A stretch of DNA of 64,000 bases from Blepharisma japonicum (Eukaryota; Ciliophora; Heterotrichea; Heterotrichida; Blepharismidae), in the NCBI GenBank assembly GCA_949751835.1, contig CATKHK010000090.1, positions 1 to 64,000 of the forward strand. Direction: 5' to 3'. Under the pieces are notes generated by a model. It was given only the letters and a program-made list of their open reading frames with translations. It was not told the origin of the DNA and did no database searches. This document shows positions 1 to 11,409 of this stretch, piece by piece. Made by a program: the position numbers and the translations under genes. Position 1 is the stretch's first letter. Each line of letters begins with the position of its first letter.

Positions 1-39
1 CTAACACCCTAACACCCTAACACCCTAACACCCTAACAC
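1..39. repeat. Telomere, CCCTAACA repeats
   Basis: Nearly five tandem units of CCCTAACA (TGTTAGGG on the other strand) begin at base 1 and give way abruptly to AT-rich unique sequence. This is the unit reported for the heterotrich ciliates Blepharisma and Stentor. Its place at the very start marks this as a macronuclear chromosome end. Confidence 0.95.
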
Positions 40-870
40 TCTTTGAACCAAATTACTTTTAAATTATCAATCCTTGAAATCTTAATTTCTAATATTCCTA
101 GATAGCATAGAAACTAAAAGCAATTATCTAAATTTTTTAGTTATTAAATTTAATTAATAATATCATTTTTACAAATTCCTTTAATATTAGGATTTTTTTA
201 AGTAATAATATTTAAAATTTTTTACTAAATACGGCTCTTAGCTATTCAACCTTTGATTTATCTAACAAAACCTTATAAGATCTATTATTAACATATACTT
301 TAGATATAATAAATATAATAAAATAATAAAATAAATCTAATAATCATAGCGAATTCTTAAAGATAATTGAAGAAATAGAGTAAAGGTTGAATTATTTAAA
401 AATTGTTTAAAAAGGAAAGATATAGTTTTTTCCAGAATTATAAAGAGAAAGTACCTTTTGTAATATGAATATATATTGGATATTTATTAATCATTAAACA
501 TTTCAAATTAATAAATACAACACTTAATTAAGTGAATAATTGTATATATATAAAACTTTCTTAATATTATACGTATTATTTATTTTAAACTCTTAATTCA
601 AATCAATTTTCTAATAATCCATTGATTATGTTATATCATCTATTATGCTTTACTTTAGTAACTTATTTTTAAAATTAAAAAAATATATAATTTTAAATTA
701 TATCCAAAAATTCGTTTTAATTGTAGGGAAATTAACCTTTTGTTTACAACGAAGTTTATATATTTTAACAAATTTAAAAAATATAGTTAGTATAATTATT
801 TATTATTTATAAGAATCAATAAAAAATAGGTCAAATTAAGTATAAATTTGTAAATATTTTAAAAAATTAA
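40..870. other. AT-rich subtelomeric spacer
   Basis: Very AT-rich sequence with stops in all frames on both strands. I see no conserved protein, no RNA gene and no further telomere units. It probably carries no gene. Confidence 0.6.
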
Positions 871-1480
871 ATGGATTTGTATCAAATAAATGAAGCTGGA
901 AAGAAAATCTTCAATAATTTTGGAAAGATAATAATAATCAAGAGCATTGAAAGGATTATTGCAATGAAAATTGAAAGAGATAAAGACGCTTAAATGGTAA
1001 TACTTATTTAATATCTGGCAAAAGGGGCAATGAAGAAGCCTTATAATAGCATGATTGAAAAGTATCAAAAATAAGATTAATATGTCGATGCACAGCTTGA
1101 AGAAAAATTATCAAGAAGAAATTAGATCAAAAAAAATCAATTTTAAGCTCCCAGAAATCTACTATAAAAGATTAAGATTATTGAAATCGTCCAATAGAGC
1201 TTATTAATAAATGGACTATGCTCTAAAAAACTACATAGAATTGTAAAAAGAGAATAATTATATAAAATCTCAAAATATACAACATTTATCTAAATTATCA
1301 ATTAATTATCATAGTGCTTAATCAAAAACTAAAGCCATTGAAAAAATATATAAAGATTTGAAGACCCCAACTTAGCCTTAGAAAGAGAAAATAGCAGATT
1401 AAAAGATAAAATTCATAATTTGAATCGCTCTTTAAAGATATTTCAATTCTTCAACATGCTTTAAGGCGTTTTCGGGTTTG
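871..1480 (+). pseudogene. Coiled-coil gene fossil, copy 1
   Basis: Starts ATG GAT TTG and reads as Lys/Glu/Gln-rich helical sequence across more than one frame. Near 1210-1360 one frame gives YIELQKENNYIKSQN, and near 1375-1430 another gives NLALERENSRLKDKI. The second motif recurs at 7.5-8.2 kb on the minus strand as NLALERENNRFK, so these are paralogous remains of one coiled-coil gene. Several TAA/TAG and at least two frame changes make it non-functional. Ancestral function unknown. Confidence 0.6.
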
Positions 1481-1499
1481 GTCTAAAAGACAGCCAGCA

Positions 1500-1930
1500 G
1501 ATGCATTTTTATATAATGCATAAGCTTATTTCTTCTAAAAGAGAGCCCTGCAGCAATGGTAGCACTTTTCTTGAGTCTTCTTGACGCTTTTTTGATTTTA
1601 TTTGAGTAAAATACTTATTTTTCATTCTCGCCTCCACAAAACCCTTGTAATTGTGGCTGGATTCATCTCTGCTCTGTATGAAACTCTGCAAAATTGCATG
1701 GTCTTCAGAAGAATTTCACAATCTTTCAACAGATTTTTTGAAAAAGTAGCCAAAACTTCTTTCCCAGAGATTTTATAACAAAAAGTGGGAGAAATCCAAG
1801 TCATTTTTTGCTCCAGTCAAGCTTAAAAAACTCCTCAAGCGTGCATTCCGATGCCAAAATAATTTTTTCCCATTTTGGCTTGTACCATATATAGCTCAGG
1901 TAACTCACTGATTAGGGTAGGGTTTTCGGG
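1500..1930 (-). pseudogene. Decayed coding fragment, unidentified
   Basis: Three adjoining minus-strand frames carry protein-like sequence: ASECTLEEFFKLDW near 1820-1870, ISGKEVLATFSKNLLKDCE near 1730-1790, and FTQIKSKKRQEDSRKVLPLL near 1540-1610. Frame changes between them show decay. I do not recognise the family. It is one of a chain of broken fragments behind the telomere. Confidence 0.4.
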
Positions 1931-1949
1931 ATATTTAAGCTGAGTTTAG

Positions 1950-2477
1950 CAGAATTTGCATGTTTTGCTAATAAACTGAAGAGGTCAATCTCTTGATCTT
2001 GGACTTTTTGGAAAGAAGGTTATTGAGCTTGGAAATCATGCTATTTGAGGTAATGTATGTGCTGAGCAGGTCAGAAAGGTTTTTTTGGAAGATTCTGATA
2101 GTAAAGTCCGCAAATCTTCCGTGAAGTGCATAAACTCATTTTTCTTAAAGGTATTCTGGTGAAGGTCATTGAGGTGCTCTAAAATCTTAGGATATCCATT
2201 TGTGTATATTCTGGAGAACAAGGACTCCCAGATCTTGCTAATGCTGAAAATTGCTAACACCCTAAGCACAAAATTAAGACTGTCAGTTAGGCTACCTCCT
2301 GGGGCGGATTCTGAAGTTGCTGCTGCCAAGTTAAATGAAGCTATAGCACAAAATCCTCCATATGGAGCTACAATTGAAGCAAAAATCCCATTCAAAGGGA
2401 ACGGATTTGCACCAAATCCTTTGGAGCTATGGCTAAGTAGCTCCTTCGCTAAAATTGTAGAAATCTTGATAGCATGA
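1950..2477 (+). pseudogene. Chimeric fossil: HEAT-like segment joined to M20 peptidase fragment
   Basis: With UGA as Trp this frame is open for 175 codons but has no credible start or end. The first part (about 1983-2140) contains CAEQVRKVFLEDSDSKVRKS, which looks like a HEAT-type helix pair. From about 2250 it becomes LRLSVRLPPGADSEVAAAKL and NPPYGATIEAKIPF, the lid/dimerisation region of M20 dipeptidases (carnosinase type), and runs to LELWLSSSFAKI. The catalytic zinc ligands are not present. It is a fragment fused to an unrelated fragment and ends where the opposite-strand M18 fragment begins. Confidence 0.6.
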
Positions 2478-2790
2478 TTTCATCAAGGCTGCATAATAGA
2501 CAATATTATCAGCCCCCATCATTTCTCTAATAGAATGCATCGCCAACATCGGCTCACAAATATCAACTGCTCTAATCCCAGTAAGTGAAGTTACAATTGG
2601 CCCAATGGTATTTCCGCAAGGAGATTCATTTGTCACTATAAACCCCTGCGTTTTAATTCCATTGCTCTCCTCATGGACTTTCACTAAGCTTGCGCTCAGC
2701 ATATCGGTCGCATACCTTTAATTGAATTTCTTTTTATAACAATCTCTCCATGTACAGTTGGCGCGTAGCTTACTTAAGAAATTCTATTAA
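2400..2790 (-). pseudogene. M18 aspartyl aminopeptidase, C-terminal fragment
   Basis: Minus-strand sequence gives VHGEIVIKRNS, then, after a frame change, FIVTNESPCGNTIGPIV and PMLAMHSIREMMG. These match the conserved C-terminal region of DNPEP/M18 aminopeptidases (family pattern: RNDSPCGxTIGP, then LAMHSxREM). Only the last quarter or so of the enzyme is here. It abuts the primase fragment upstream and the M20 fragment downstream. It is a gene relic; an intact paralogue should exist elsewhere in the genome. Confidence 0.7.
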
Positions 2791-2824
2791 TGCTTTTCTT
2801 CGAAAATCACTTAAAACACCTTGC

Positions 2825-3340
2825 GGCTAGGTGAGAAACCCCAGAAATAGATACCTCTTCTTCCTGAGTATACCCATAAAATAACAGAATGATTCTTTTA
2901 GGGAATATCCATTGATTTACAAGCGACTAATAAAAATTTCCACCAAGGTTGGCAAACTACTGCGTCAGAGCAGCATGCTCTAACTTTGCCATAATCAGTC
3001 ATATTAATATCAATGACAAATTCTCCTTTGAGAGTCTCATAGCGGATTTTATTAAGAGTCTTTTTGTTTGGGAAGACTGTTCACACAGCTTCAATACCAA
3101 ATTTTTCTGTCTTGCCGTGAATCAACTGATCTTTAAATTCATTTACAGAGCTGAAACTTTGATAGCGGCAGTATATATTCCCCAGCAAAGTGAACGAAAA
3201 TTCTCTACTTTCAAAGTAAGTTTTGTCATAATGTGGATCTTGTTTTTCAAGTTCAACTCCTGCATTGAACCATCTGCAAAGTGTGCTACAAGGGAAATAA
3301 TTTCTATAGTAATTTTCTAAAGTTTGTGGGCTCATTTTAC
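2825..3340 (-). pseudogene. DNA primase small subunit, N-terminal fragment
   Basis: Begins near MSPQTLENYYRNYFP and contains REFSFTLLGNIYCRYQSFSS, FVIDINMTDYGKVRACCSD and, one frame over, VYSGRRGIYFWGF. These correspond to the eukaryotic PRIM1 signatures REFSFTL, VFDIDMTDYDDVRxCC and VYSGRRGxHxW. The metal-binding DxD is changed to DIN. In-frame UGA falls in the phrase EAVWTVFP. The sequence stops shortly after SGRRG, so only the first part of the protein remains, with a frame break. It joins SEC63 sequence on its 5' side within a few bases. Confidence 0.75.
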
Positions 3341-3890
3341 CTTCCTGCTATTAATAAATAAGGCTCATCAGGATTTTCATATTTTCATAATTTGATTTTA
3401 CCAACTCATTTGTCAAGGTTCCATAAGATTTTGTGATGGTTATGCATTTTCCTGCTATCCAACTGCTTTCTGGGTCTTTGCCAGGTGGTAATTTTACTGA
3501 GTTTTCTGAAAACTGAACGAATTTGTTTATCTTAAGAGCCCACTTCGATTTCTAAAATTTCATAAGGATCAAATACTTCTATGAATTTTGGGGAATAGCT
3601 AATACCACCGCTGCCACATAATGGCATACCCAAATAAGATTATCAATAATAAGTGGCAAAACCGAGCCATTCCGAACCTAGACGCTTTCTGAGGTGTTTA
3701 AATACTGTTCTTTTCTGCAAACATATAGCGCAAGGACAATCGTGTTTGATCATCACTTTTTTAATGACATTGGTGATTCTTTAGTTTCCACGTCAAAAAT
3801 TTGGTACTTAATAAAGTAATACGTTGAAATTATCACGATTATAAGGACACTCCTGCAAAATAATAAAATGCTGAATCGTTTAAGCTCTTT
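3340..3890 (-). pseudogene. SEC63 fragment (membrane segment and J domain)
   Basis: Minus-strand reading gives a hydrophobic segment (CRSVLIIVISTYYFIKY), then FDPYEILEIEVGS and IRSVFRKLSK, then in another frame LPPGKDP, CITITKSYGTLTNELVKSNYE and NPDEPYLLIAG. This is the order found in SEC63, the ER translocon J-protein: transmembrane helix, then FDPYEILGI..A..IKxxYRKLS, HPDK, ITKAYxxLTD and NPDGP. HPD is replaced by a P-P-G-K-D-P reading, with frame changes and a stop after VGS. Only the N-terminal part remains. Confidence 0.7.
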
Positions 3891-3959
3891 TCACCTCCCT
3901 CTTCTTTAGTGAACGGCTAACATTTTGGCTAGTTAATAATATATCATTTTTACTAGACA

Positions 3960-4685
3960 AATCCTTTTATTTTATATCATCTTTCTCAATTTATTATCCT
4001 TTCTTATGATTCTTTTTAAGATTTTATAAACAGTCTAGATTAAATTATCTATGCTATTTATAGTGTGATCATATTCAATCTCTTCAAAATCCAATAATTT
4101 TTCTTTTATAATTTCTATAATTTTATTGTTTTTGATTTTCCACAGTGTACTAGCAATTCATTGCTAAAATCTTCAATAATCTCTTTTAAAAAAAGTTTTC
4201 TTCTGAACTGAGATTGCAATGATTCATATTTTTAGTTAAATCCTCTTAATTAGCAATGCGTGCTTTGCATAATTTTGAATGTTTTTAAATTGTATTGGAA
4301 GGTTTAACTTTCAGATAATTCTTCTGCTAGTTTTTGTCTAATCATTAAATTCTTTTCTTAATCTCTCGTTTTCTATTGCTTTTGCTCAAGTTCACTTATT
4401 TGATCTTTAATTTTTTATTTTATAGATTGATTTCAGTTAAGAGACTAATATTTTTCTCTTTAGCCTTCTCAACATCAGTTTTTAATTCTTTGAAATGATC
4501 CTTCAGATTAGAATTTTCTTGAGCTATTTGGTTATTTCTTTTTCAAATACTTTAATTTTTTTAATTTAAAGGATAAAACTCAATCTCAGCACACAGTTTT
4601 GTATTGTGGAATATATTTATCTGCTCTATAAGCTGCATTTTATTATTTTCAAGACTTTGGACAGAAGAGGATGAAATGAAAATTA
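3960..4685 (-). pseudogene. Coiled-coil gene fossil, copy 2
   Basis: Heptad-like sequence over several minus-strand frames: SLENNKMQLIEQINIFHN near 4600-4660, AQENSNLKDHFKELKTDVEK near 4460-4530, DQISELEQKQ near 4380-4405 and NMIRQ-type stretches below. TAA and TAG interrupt each frame. It belongs to the group of decayed coiled-coil copies scattered through the window; no function can be given. Confidence 0.5.
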
Positions 4686-4879
4686 AGCATGCAAATAGTT
4701 AAAAAATCGATTTTAACACTATTCATTACCTAATGAGATGAAAAATCTGTAAGAACCTCTATCTGATAATTTTAGAAGTCCACTTATGACTGTTCTATAA
4801 CCCTCAAACTCTTTTTATATCATCCAGACTTAATAGATAGAGTTTTCAGTGAGAGCAATTTCCAATTTAAAACAGCCCC

Positions 4880-5470
4880 AATTGTAAGCCTATTCACCTA
4901 AATCTTCTTGGAGCACCTTGCCAAATTGTGTCCATCGTGTTGGGAGAATCAAGATTATGGATATCTGATGCACAGGGTAAGAGTAATAATCATGGAGAAT
5001 TAATTTCTAGGTGGCAGAAAGACTGGTCACTCTAGGCATCTGACGGACCCATATAAACTTACTGTGTTCAAAGGAGAGTTGTAAAGGCCTAAACTTCTAT
5101 TATTGGGATTAACTCAGAGTGGTCATTTATTTGCTGAATGAAATTTACAAACATCTAAAGTGGTCTAAATAGGTGATTTCAACGAAGCCTATACTTTCTA
5201 GCGGACGCTAAACAAGCATGATTTATGATAAAGTGTAATATATGAGGATGGTAGTATATAAATTATTTGACTACGTCTAGTTAAGGAAAGACAAATTTGA
5301 TGCAGATTTTTTACAATGAAAATCTATAAAGCAAATCATCAGGCAGCCAATATAAGAATTATGATAGCCTAAAAGTTTCCAAAGGGATACTTGCCATTAT
5401 TAATCTTTGGAGTACTCATTTTATGCTAATACAAGTTCAAGCCCTAATCAGTTATTCATAAATTCTTTAT
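4880..5470 (+). pseudogene. Decayed coding remnant, unidentified
   Basis: One plus-strand frame carries protein-like phrases (IVSIVLGESRLWISDAQGK, ISRWQKDWSL, GKTNLMQIFYNEN, VSKGILAIINLW) separated by several TAA/TAG. The pattern hints at a beta-propeller or WD-type protein but is too weak to assign. It ends about 120 bp upstream of the Kelch gene that starts at 5586. Confidence 0.3.
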
Positions 5471-5585
5471 CATCAAAATGCAAATTATTTATTGAATATT
5501 TCTGTATTTAGGATTGTCTAAAAAACGAGATTAATGTACATTTTTTCATATAAATTAGCTACTTTAATAATAATAATAATTCTAG

Positions 5586-7346
5586 ATGAATCAAAAGAAG
5601 TGCTTCGAGACAGGCTGCAAAAATGAAGTTGAATATGCATGCAAATGCACCTCTCCTGAATCTTTCTTCTGCGAGATGCATATTAGAAGCCATATTAAAA
5701 AGAAAATTGCTGGCAGGAATCATTTATTTGACTCTATTTTTGCAGAGCCTAATGAAGAGACAAAACAAGCTGTTCTTAGATTTCTTATGAAAGAAGATTC
5801 AAAGTATAGACAGCTAAAGAAGCTAATTATAGATTCCTTTAATCAGCGTCTAGCTAATTTAGAAGAAGATTTAAGAAAATACACTATAAATTTAGATACT
5901 TCTTCAGCTTATGTAGGAAATTTGGTTTTAGAAATTTTCAAAGCTAAAAAATCGTTAAAGTCAAACCGAGACTCAATTTCAGAGTTATTGACTTTACAGC
6001 CTGAAGAAGCTGTAAACAAAGTAAAATCGATAATCTCAGCTGAAAAGGATTGGTATAATGGTACAAAGCTGTTTTATATTTACAGTAAAGACTTAGAAAG
6101 TTTAATTACACCTTTCGTTAATAAGAGATTTCAAGCATTTCTTAATGCTATGCGCTCTAATAAAGAAAGCAGTATTGAAGCAAATAATAAAACTATAAAT
6201 TCGGCTAGGATTAAGCTAGCAAACATTAAGGATTCGATTTCTTTAAAAGCAAATGAGAAGAGTGAGAGTTTAAAAGTGCTTCAAAATTTAAAAAGATTCA
6301 AAATAGAGAATGAGAGTGAGGTAAGATGGCTTAATTACAAAATAATCTCCATTACTAGTGATATCAACAGTAAACTCGAAAAAATAGAAAGCCAAATAAA
6401 TCTTATGGATATTAATAATATCTTAAGACATGAAACAGTTGAGTTCTTGAGTAGACCAAACAATCCAGAATTAGAGACATATTTCAGAGCAACTTGCTCA
6501 ACGTATCAGAAAAATTCTAGCCTTTATGATCCACTGCTAGCACAAGCTTACCGAGATTATCTTAATACTTACCAGCAAAACACATCTCTTTATAATCTTA
6601 AAAAGAATAAGAAGAGAACTGAACTCTATATTTATAATACTGAAACTGAAACCAAAGAAGTCAAAATCTTGCAGACTCCAAAGCCACTAGACTGAGGCAC
6701 TTGCATAACTCAATTTCCAAATGGCAAGCTATTCTGTTTTGGTAAGGGAGACCCAGTTTCTGGAGTTACATTGCTATTTGATGTGAATGGTAGAGCCGAA
6801 GTGCTGCCATCTGGAACTCCTTGCAGTGAGTCATCATGTATCTATTTCAACAACAGCGTCTATGTCTTTGGAGGATATAATGGTTTGAATTATTTAACTC
6901 TATCTAGTAGATTTGATTTTGATCAAAATCGATGAAATCAATTAACTTCATTGCCAAAAGCTGATTCTAGTTGCAATAGTATAATATTTAATGGGAATAT
7001 TCTGATTTCTGGATTTAAAAATAAAAATCTTTGGCTATACTCAATTGATATTGACTCTTTCTCGACAATTCCTTATGAGTTTGCAGAAAAGAAAAGAAAG
7101 ATCTTGATAAATGCAGAGAGATTGTATTTGATTGAATGCGATAATGGATTAATCTATGAAAGCGAAATTGGAAGTGACACAAACTGGAAAAGAATAGCAG
7201 AGTCAAAAATCAAATATTCTCGTTGTCAAGTGTATTGTTCATATAACAAAGGAGGAATATACATTGGGGCGATAATAGATTGAAACTGACAAATAGGGTA
7301 CATCAAGTTTGATTTGAATGAAAAGAGAGTGATTGAATGAAAGTAA
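5586..7346 (+). CDS. B-box-like/coiled-coil/Kelch protein, long form (586 aa)
   Basis: Diverged member of Family A. The N-terminus is a Cys/His cluster (CFETGC at 6-11, CKC near 19, CEMH near 30, then two more His), followed by about 270 residues of Lys/Glu-rich helix, much longer than in the minus-strand array copies. A Kelch-like region follows (SVYVFGGYNG, then SSRFDFDQNRW with its Trp encoded by TGA, then NQLTSLP). TGA also encodes the residue after PKPLD, and three of the last twelve codons; the frame closes at TAA. ATG 5586 follows an ATAATAAT run. It is probably an intracellular adaptor, with the zinc cluster and coil for assembly and the propeller for partner binding. Function inferred from architecture only. 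A truncated paralogue lies at 31.2-31.8 kb. Confidence 0.8.
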
Positions 7347-7479
7347 TTATAAAATGGTTAGTTAAAAGTAATTTTTAATACTTTTGAAATATAAATGTTA
7401 AGGATAGTTAATCCTTATAATAGATTTCGCAATTGTTACTGCATAATTATCTAGTTCAACACACATCCTTTTAATTAAG

Positions 7480-8230
7480 GAAAGGGAATAAATTGGAATG
7501 GCTTTCTGATAATGCTGTATATCACCTATTTTTGACCGTAAATCTGTATTTATTTCTGATAACTGACTCTTCAAGGTTATGAATTTTCTCTTGCAATAAA
7601 TGTTTTATTACTAAAGATCCTTTAGATAAGTTTATTTTCAAGTGTCCCAATGTTTGGTATTAGAATACTATTTTTTGTTGCTGCAATTTTTAAATTTTTC
7701 TTTTATAATTATTTTCATTAATAGCAATCTGCCTTTTTCAGCTAAAGCAGCTATTTCTTGTTTTTAATCTTTATCTCTTTATTGAAAGTATCATTATTAC
7801 TGTTTCTCAGGCCTAAATTTTCATTTTCCAAATCAGATTTGCGAAAACAGTGACTTTTCGTCAGATTGGTTACTCAATTTTTGAATCTATTATTTTCTCT
7901 TTCTAAGGCTAAATTGGAGGTCTGTAAATTTCTATATATTATTTGAATAGTTTCATTTGTGATTCAACACTATTATAATTAATTTGATTTGTAAGTAGGT
8001 GTTCTGCATTTTTAGATTTTATATAATCTTTTTTTTTCTCAATTCTGTGCATCTATTATAAAGCTCTATACACAATTCAATAATCTTTCATAGCGAATTC
8101 TTGAGTGCTTAAAATTAATTCTTTTTCCTCTAATTTCTGTTTTAACTCATTAATTTCTTCTTGATACTTTTTATCCAGGATGTGCTCAGCTTATTAATCT
8201 TTTTTGATACTATTTTAAATATAATTCATT
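7480..8230 (-). pseudogene. Coiled-coil gene fossil, copy 3
   Basis: Fills the gap between the Kelch gene and the first Family B gene. Minus-strand frames give KYQEEINELKQKLEEKEL, then after a frame change LYNRCTELRKKKDYIKS and NQINYNSVESQMKLF, then NLALERENNRFKN. The order matches copy 1 at 0.9-1.5 kb, so both derive from one ancestral coiled-coil gene. Multiple stops and frame shifts. Confidence 0.6.
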
Positions 8231-8426
8231 AAAAATGGAAATTTGGAGCAATTGCTAATAAAATTAAATTAAAGATTTTACTAAGTCTACTTGTCTATCA
8301 AAAGATCGTATTAAGACTTCTAAGATCGAAAAAAGGGAATTTCGAATAAAAATTTTATTACTCTATGCTCTATAATCAACCACCTAGCTACTAGCATATC
8401 TAATCTACTCGATATTTAAATTTAGA

Positions 8427-10259
8427 TTAAATGGTTGCATAAATCACCAAAATCCAAACCAAAGTTAGCCCCTTTGCTGAGCTAACATCAATGCATTTTT
8501 TCTCTTTAACACTGAATGCTTGCTTATGATCTTTGCAGATGCATACTCCATCAATATTTTCTAACGAATCATAGCAAGTTAGGCACGTTTGATATTCTAC
8601 GCATGATTGGCATCCAATAATGCAATTATCTTCACAATTAGGCTGATCAGAATTGCAGCTTACACAAGAGTTCGAGGTTGGATCATATATTGTATAAACT
8701 TCATTACATAAACAAGTGTAATAAATTGACATATGCAGATTTGGAAGGCATGTAGCACATTCTTCAGGTTCTGTACATGTAGCACAGCCATCTAAGCATG
8801 GTGAGCATACTCCTTGATTAGCATAATTAGCATACTTTCCATCAGGGCAAGGAACACAAGTGTCAGTTGTATTGTCATACACCTTTGTGTTGTCAAGGCA
8901 AGTGCAATATGCTCCTTCATTAATTAAAATGTTGTTATTAACACATGTGGTGCAACCAGTATCATCGTAGCAAGTACCACAACCATTTCCACATGGGTCA
9001 CAAACATTGGTGTTCCGATTAAGATATTGACCAAAAGGGCAGCTGCAAGTATTCGTAGTTGTATTATACTTAACTACGTTACTTGTGCATGAGCAGGTTC
9101 CATCTCCATTAGGGGTCATATCATTGGTGTCGAAACAAGCTGAGCACTGAGTTGGAGACGTACAAGTTTGGCAGCCATATCCGCATGCTTGACAATCTCC
9201 ATTAGAATCTTGATAAAAACCTGGAGCACAGGCACATACATTGTTTTGATTATAAGCTTCATTGGGGTCTAAGCAAGTGCATAAGCCATTTACGATATGA
9301 GAATTATTAGGATCATAACATTGAGTGCATATTGAATTGGCACCAATGCCAGTAGATTGGCAAACTTCGCAATGGCTAGAGCATGCAAGGCACAAATTAT
9401 TTGTATATGAGAAATATCCAGGTAGACACTCTATGCAAGATGTTGAATTGCATTCTAAGCAATTTACATAATTGCATCGCATACATTTATTATTGTTGTA
9501 ATAATATCCAGACCAGCATGTATCACACTGATTTCCGCTAGGACAAGATACGCAGAATAACGAAGGACAACACTGAGTGCTGTTGTAGTTGGGATATAAA
9601 TTATTTTCGCATCTCGTGCATGAATTCTCTGAATTGCAAAAAGCGCAATTGGGGACATTGCAGTCCGTTCCCATCCAATTTTTCAAGTAATCTTCAATTT
9701 CGCTGAGTAACTGATTTCGAATTAAATCATCTTCAAAAATGATGCTTGCAAGAGCTGAGGATAAAAACTTTACCTGTGAGACAGTTTCAAGTTTTACAAA
9801 TTTTTCTAAGTTTATAGCGATTGACACTGCAAGTAGTTGATTGCCACTTTCGCATTTCTTTATCGTAGTCAGCTCATTTTGAGATTTATTGCTTATAGTG
9901 ATGTATAAGCCGAAATCTGCGTCAATTCCTTGACTTTTTATTATTTCATGAATTAAAAAGTCATCACATTGGATTTTCTCTCCAAATTTGGGGACTTTGT
10001 TTAGAGGTTGAGAAAGCATTAAATCTGATAAAATTTCGATTACTATGTCAACAACCTCTTTTACAGCCTTATTCGACTGAGTTTTTTGAAAGGCACTTTC
10101 ATCGACCTCCAAAGAAATTTTTAGCTGGCTCTAAATTCCTTCATAAGGATCAACTAAGCTTTTTAAGAAATATTTTGGAATTTCGTGATTGTCCTGCGAT
10201 GCTAAAGATTGAATTGAGAGTCCCAACAAAAGAAAAATTATAGTAAATCTTTGTTGCAT
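8427..10259 (-). pseudogene. Family B surface protein, copy B1, with one premature TAG
   Basis: Full-length frame of 611 codons apart from TAG at codon 43 (10131-10133), where copy B3 has Tyr in the phrase EGIYSQ. Signal peptide (IILLLLGLSI), then a 190-residue N-terminal domain, then CxxC-rich repeats from about residue 195, then a hydrophobic C-terminus (LVWILVIYATI) with no cytoplasmic tail, typical of GPI attachment. The 568 codons after the TAG are open and close to the other copies, so the nonsense change is recent or the downstream frame is still constrained. An internal ATG at 10112 would give a product lacking the signal peptide. It could be a silenced gene or a recent pseudogene. 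Confidence 0.75.
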
Positions 10260-11170
10260 ATTTATTTCACCAAACCTATTTAGATCAAATATCCATTAGG
10301 GCATTTAAGATATTTGCCTCATAATACAAGAACTTCTAATTCTCATCAAACTTAAATAAAAATCGAAATTTGAGCAAAGCCATCGTGAATCAGAAGTACA
10401 GAAAATAATTTAAATATAAATAGTGCTTTAATCTCTGATAATAATTCTTTAAATTGTTTCAGAATCACTTAGTTAGGCTATTTCTAAATATATTGCTCAG
10501 ATTAGAAGATTTGATAATGCCAACAAAAAGTACAGAAATAAAAATTATCTTATAGTAAAGATTAATTAATATTAAAATAAAGGAAAATATTTCATAGCAA
10601 AATTACTAATTTTTCTGCATAATTTTTTGTTGAAACAAGTTTAAAATAATCATAAAAATGCATAATTGCTCATAATTATTATATATATTTTATAAATTTT
10701 TGCCCTATTAAAATATTAATAATAAAAATAAAAATAAGCATGGATTCTATTAGCATAAATCTAAATATTTCAGAAAGATCTAAAATCTGAAAAATCTTCA
10801 CATCACGTCTCCGGGTCAAGAAAATTAAAAAAGGTATTGACCCAAGAATAGCTCGCAAAGACTCTGAAGCATAAAACATTCTCAATAAAAGATCGCTGAG
10901 CTTTCTTCCAAGCTGATTTGAGGTGCTCATTTCTAAAAGAACAGCACAACGATAGCCAACGAAATATAAATTAAATATAGCTTAACACAATATAAACCCT
11001 TTAAATAGGCGTTTATTATAGATAGAAAATTGAAGCTATTATTAATGAAACTAAATTTTCAAAATTTGGCCTGCCTAGTCTATTCGCTTTATCAAAAGAT
11101 CATGCAGGACTACTAAGTCCTAATCCGACTTAAATAGCAATACCCAAATTTTCCTAAATGCTATTCCGAT
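10260..11170. repeat. Duplicated 5' flank of Family B gene
   Basis: This stretch upstream of B1 recurs, with drift, upstream of the other Family B genes (about 40.5-41.2, 43.3-44.2, 46.5-47.1 and 51.3-52.0 kb). An 83-codon minus-strand frame at 10679-10930 is not preserved in those copies: the 43.7-43.96 kb copy has a one-base shift. I therefore read it as flank, not gene. Just upstream of the B start codons the phrase GGTGAAATAAATATG is shared (B2 differs by one base), which gives a very short leader. Confidence 0.6.
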
Positions 11171-11409
11171 TATTTGGCCAATATATGACTACTTGTGTGT
11201 TGATTTCCATGAGCACATGTGAATCCAGTAGCACTGAAACACTTGGCTTCTTAATGATTCTATGCCCAAATTCAATCGAGCTGCATCAGCTAAGATATTT
11301 TTAGATGGCTGAACAATTTTTTTAGTTTTCATCTATAATTTTGATCGATTATATCATAAAAAAGCAATTTAAAATGATAGATATGCCCAAAAAATATTCT
11401 ACTATTCGC

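Noticed and set aside
2254-2269. Interstitial telomere-like CTAACACCCTAA
   Set aside because: It is one and a half units and lies in the M20 peptidase reading frame (coding I-A-N-T-L-S), so chance fits better than a fused chromosome end.
10679-10930. 83-codon minus-strand frame ending in a hydrophobic segment
   Set aside because: Related flanks upstream of other Family B genes carry frame shifts in it, so the sequence is copied flank rather than a conserved gene.
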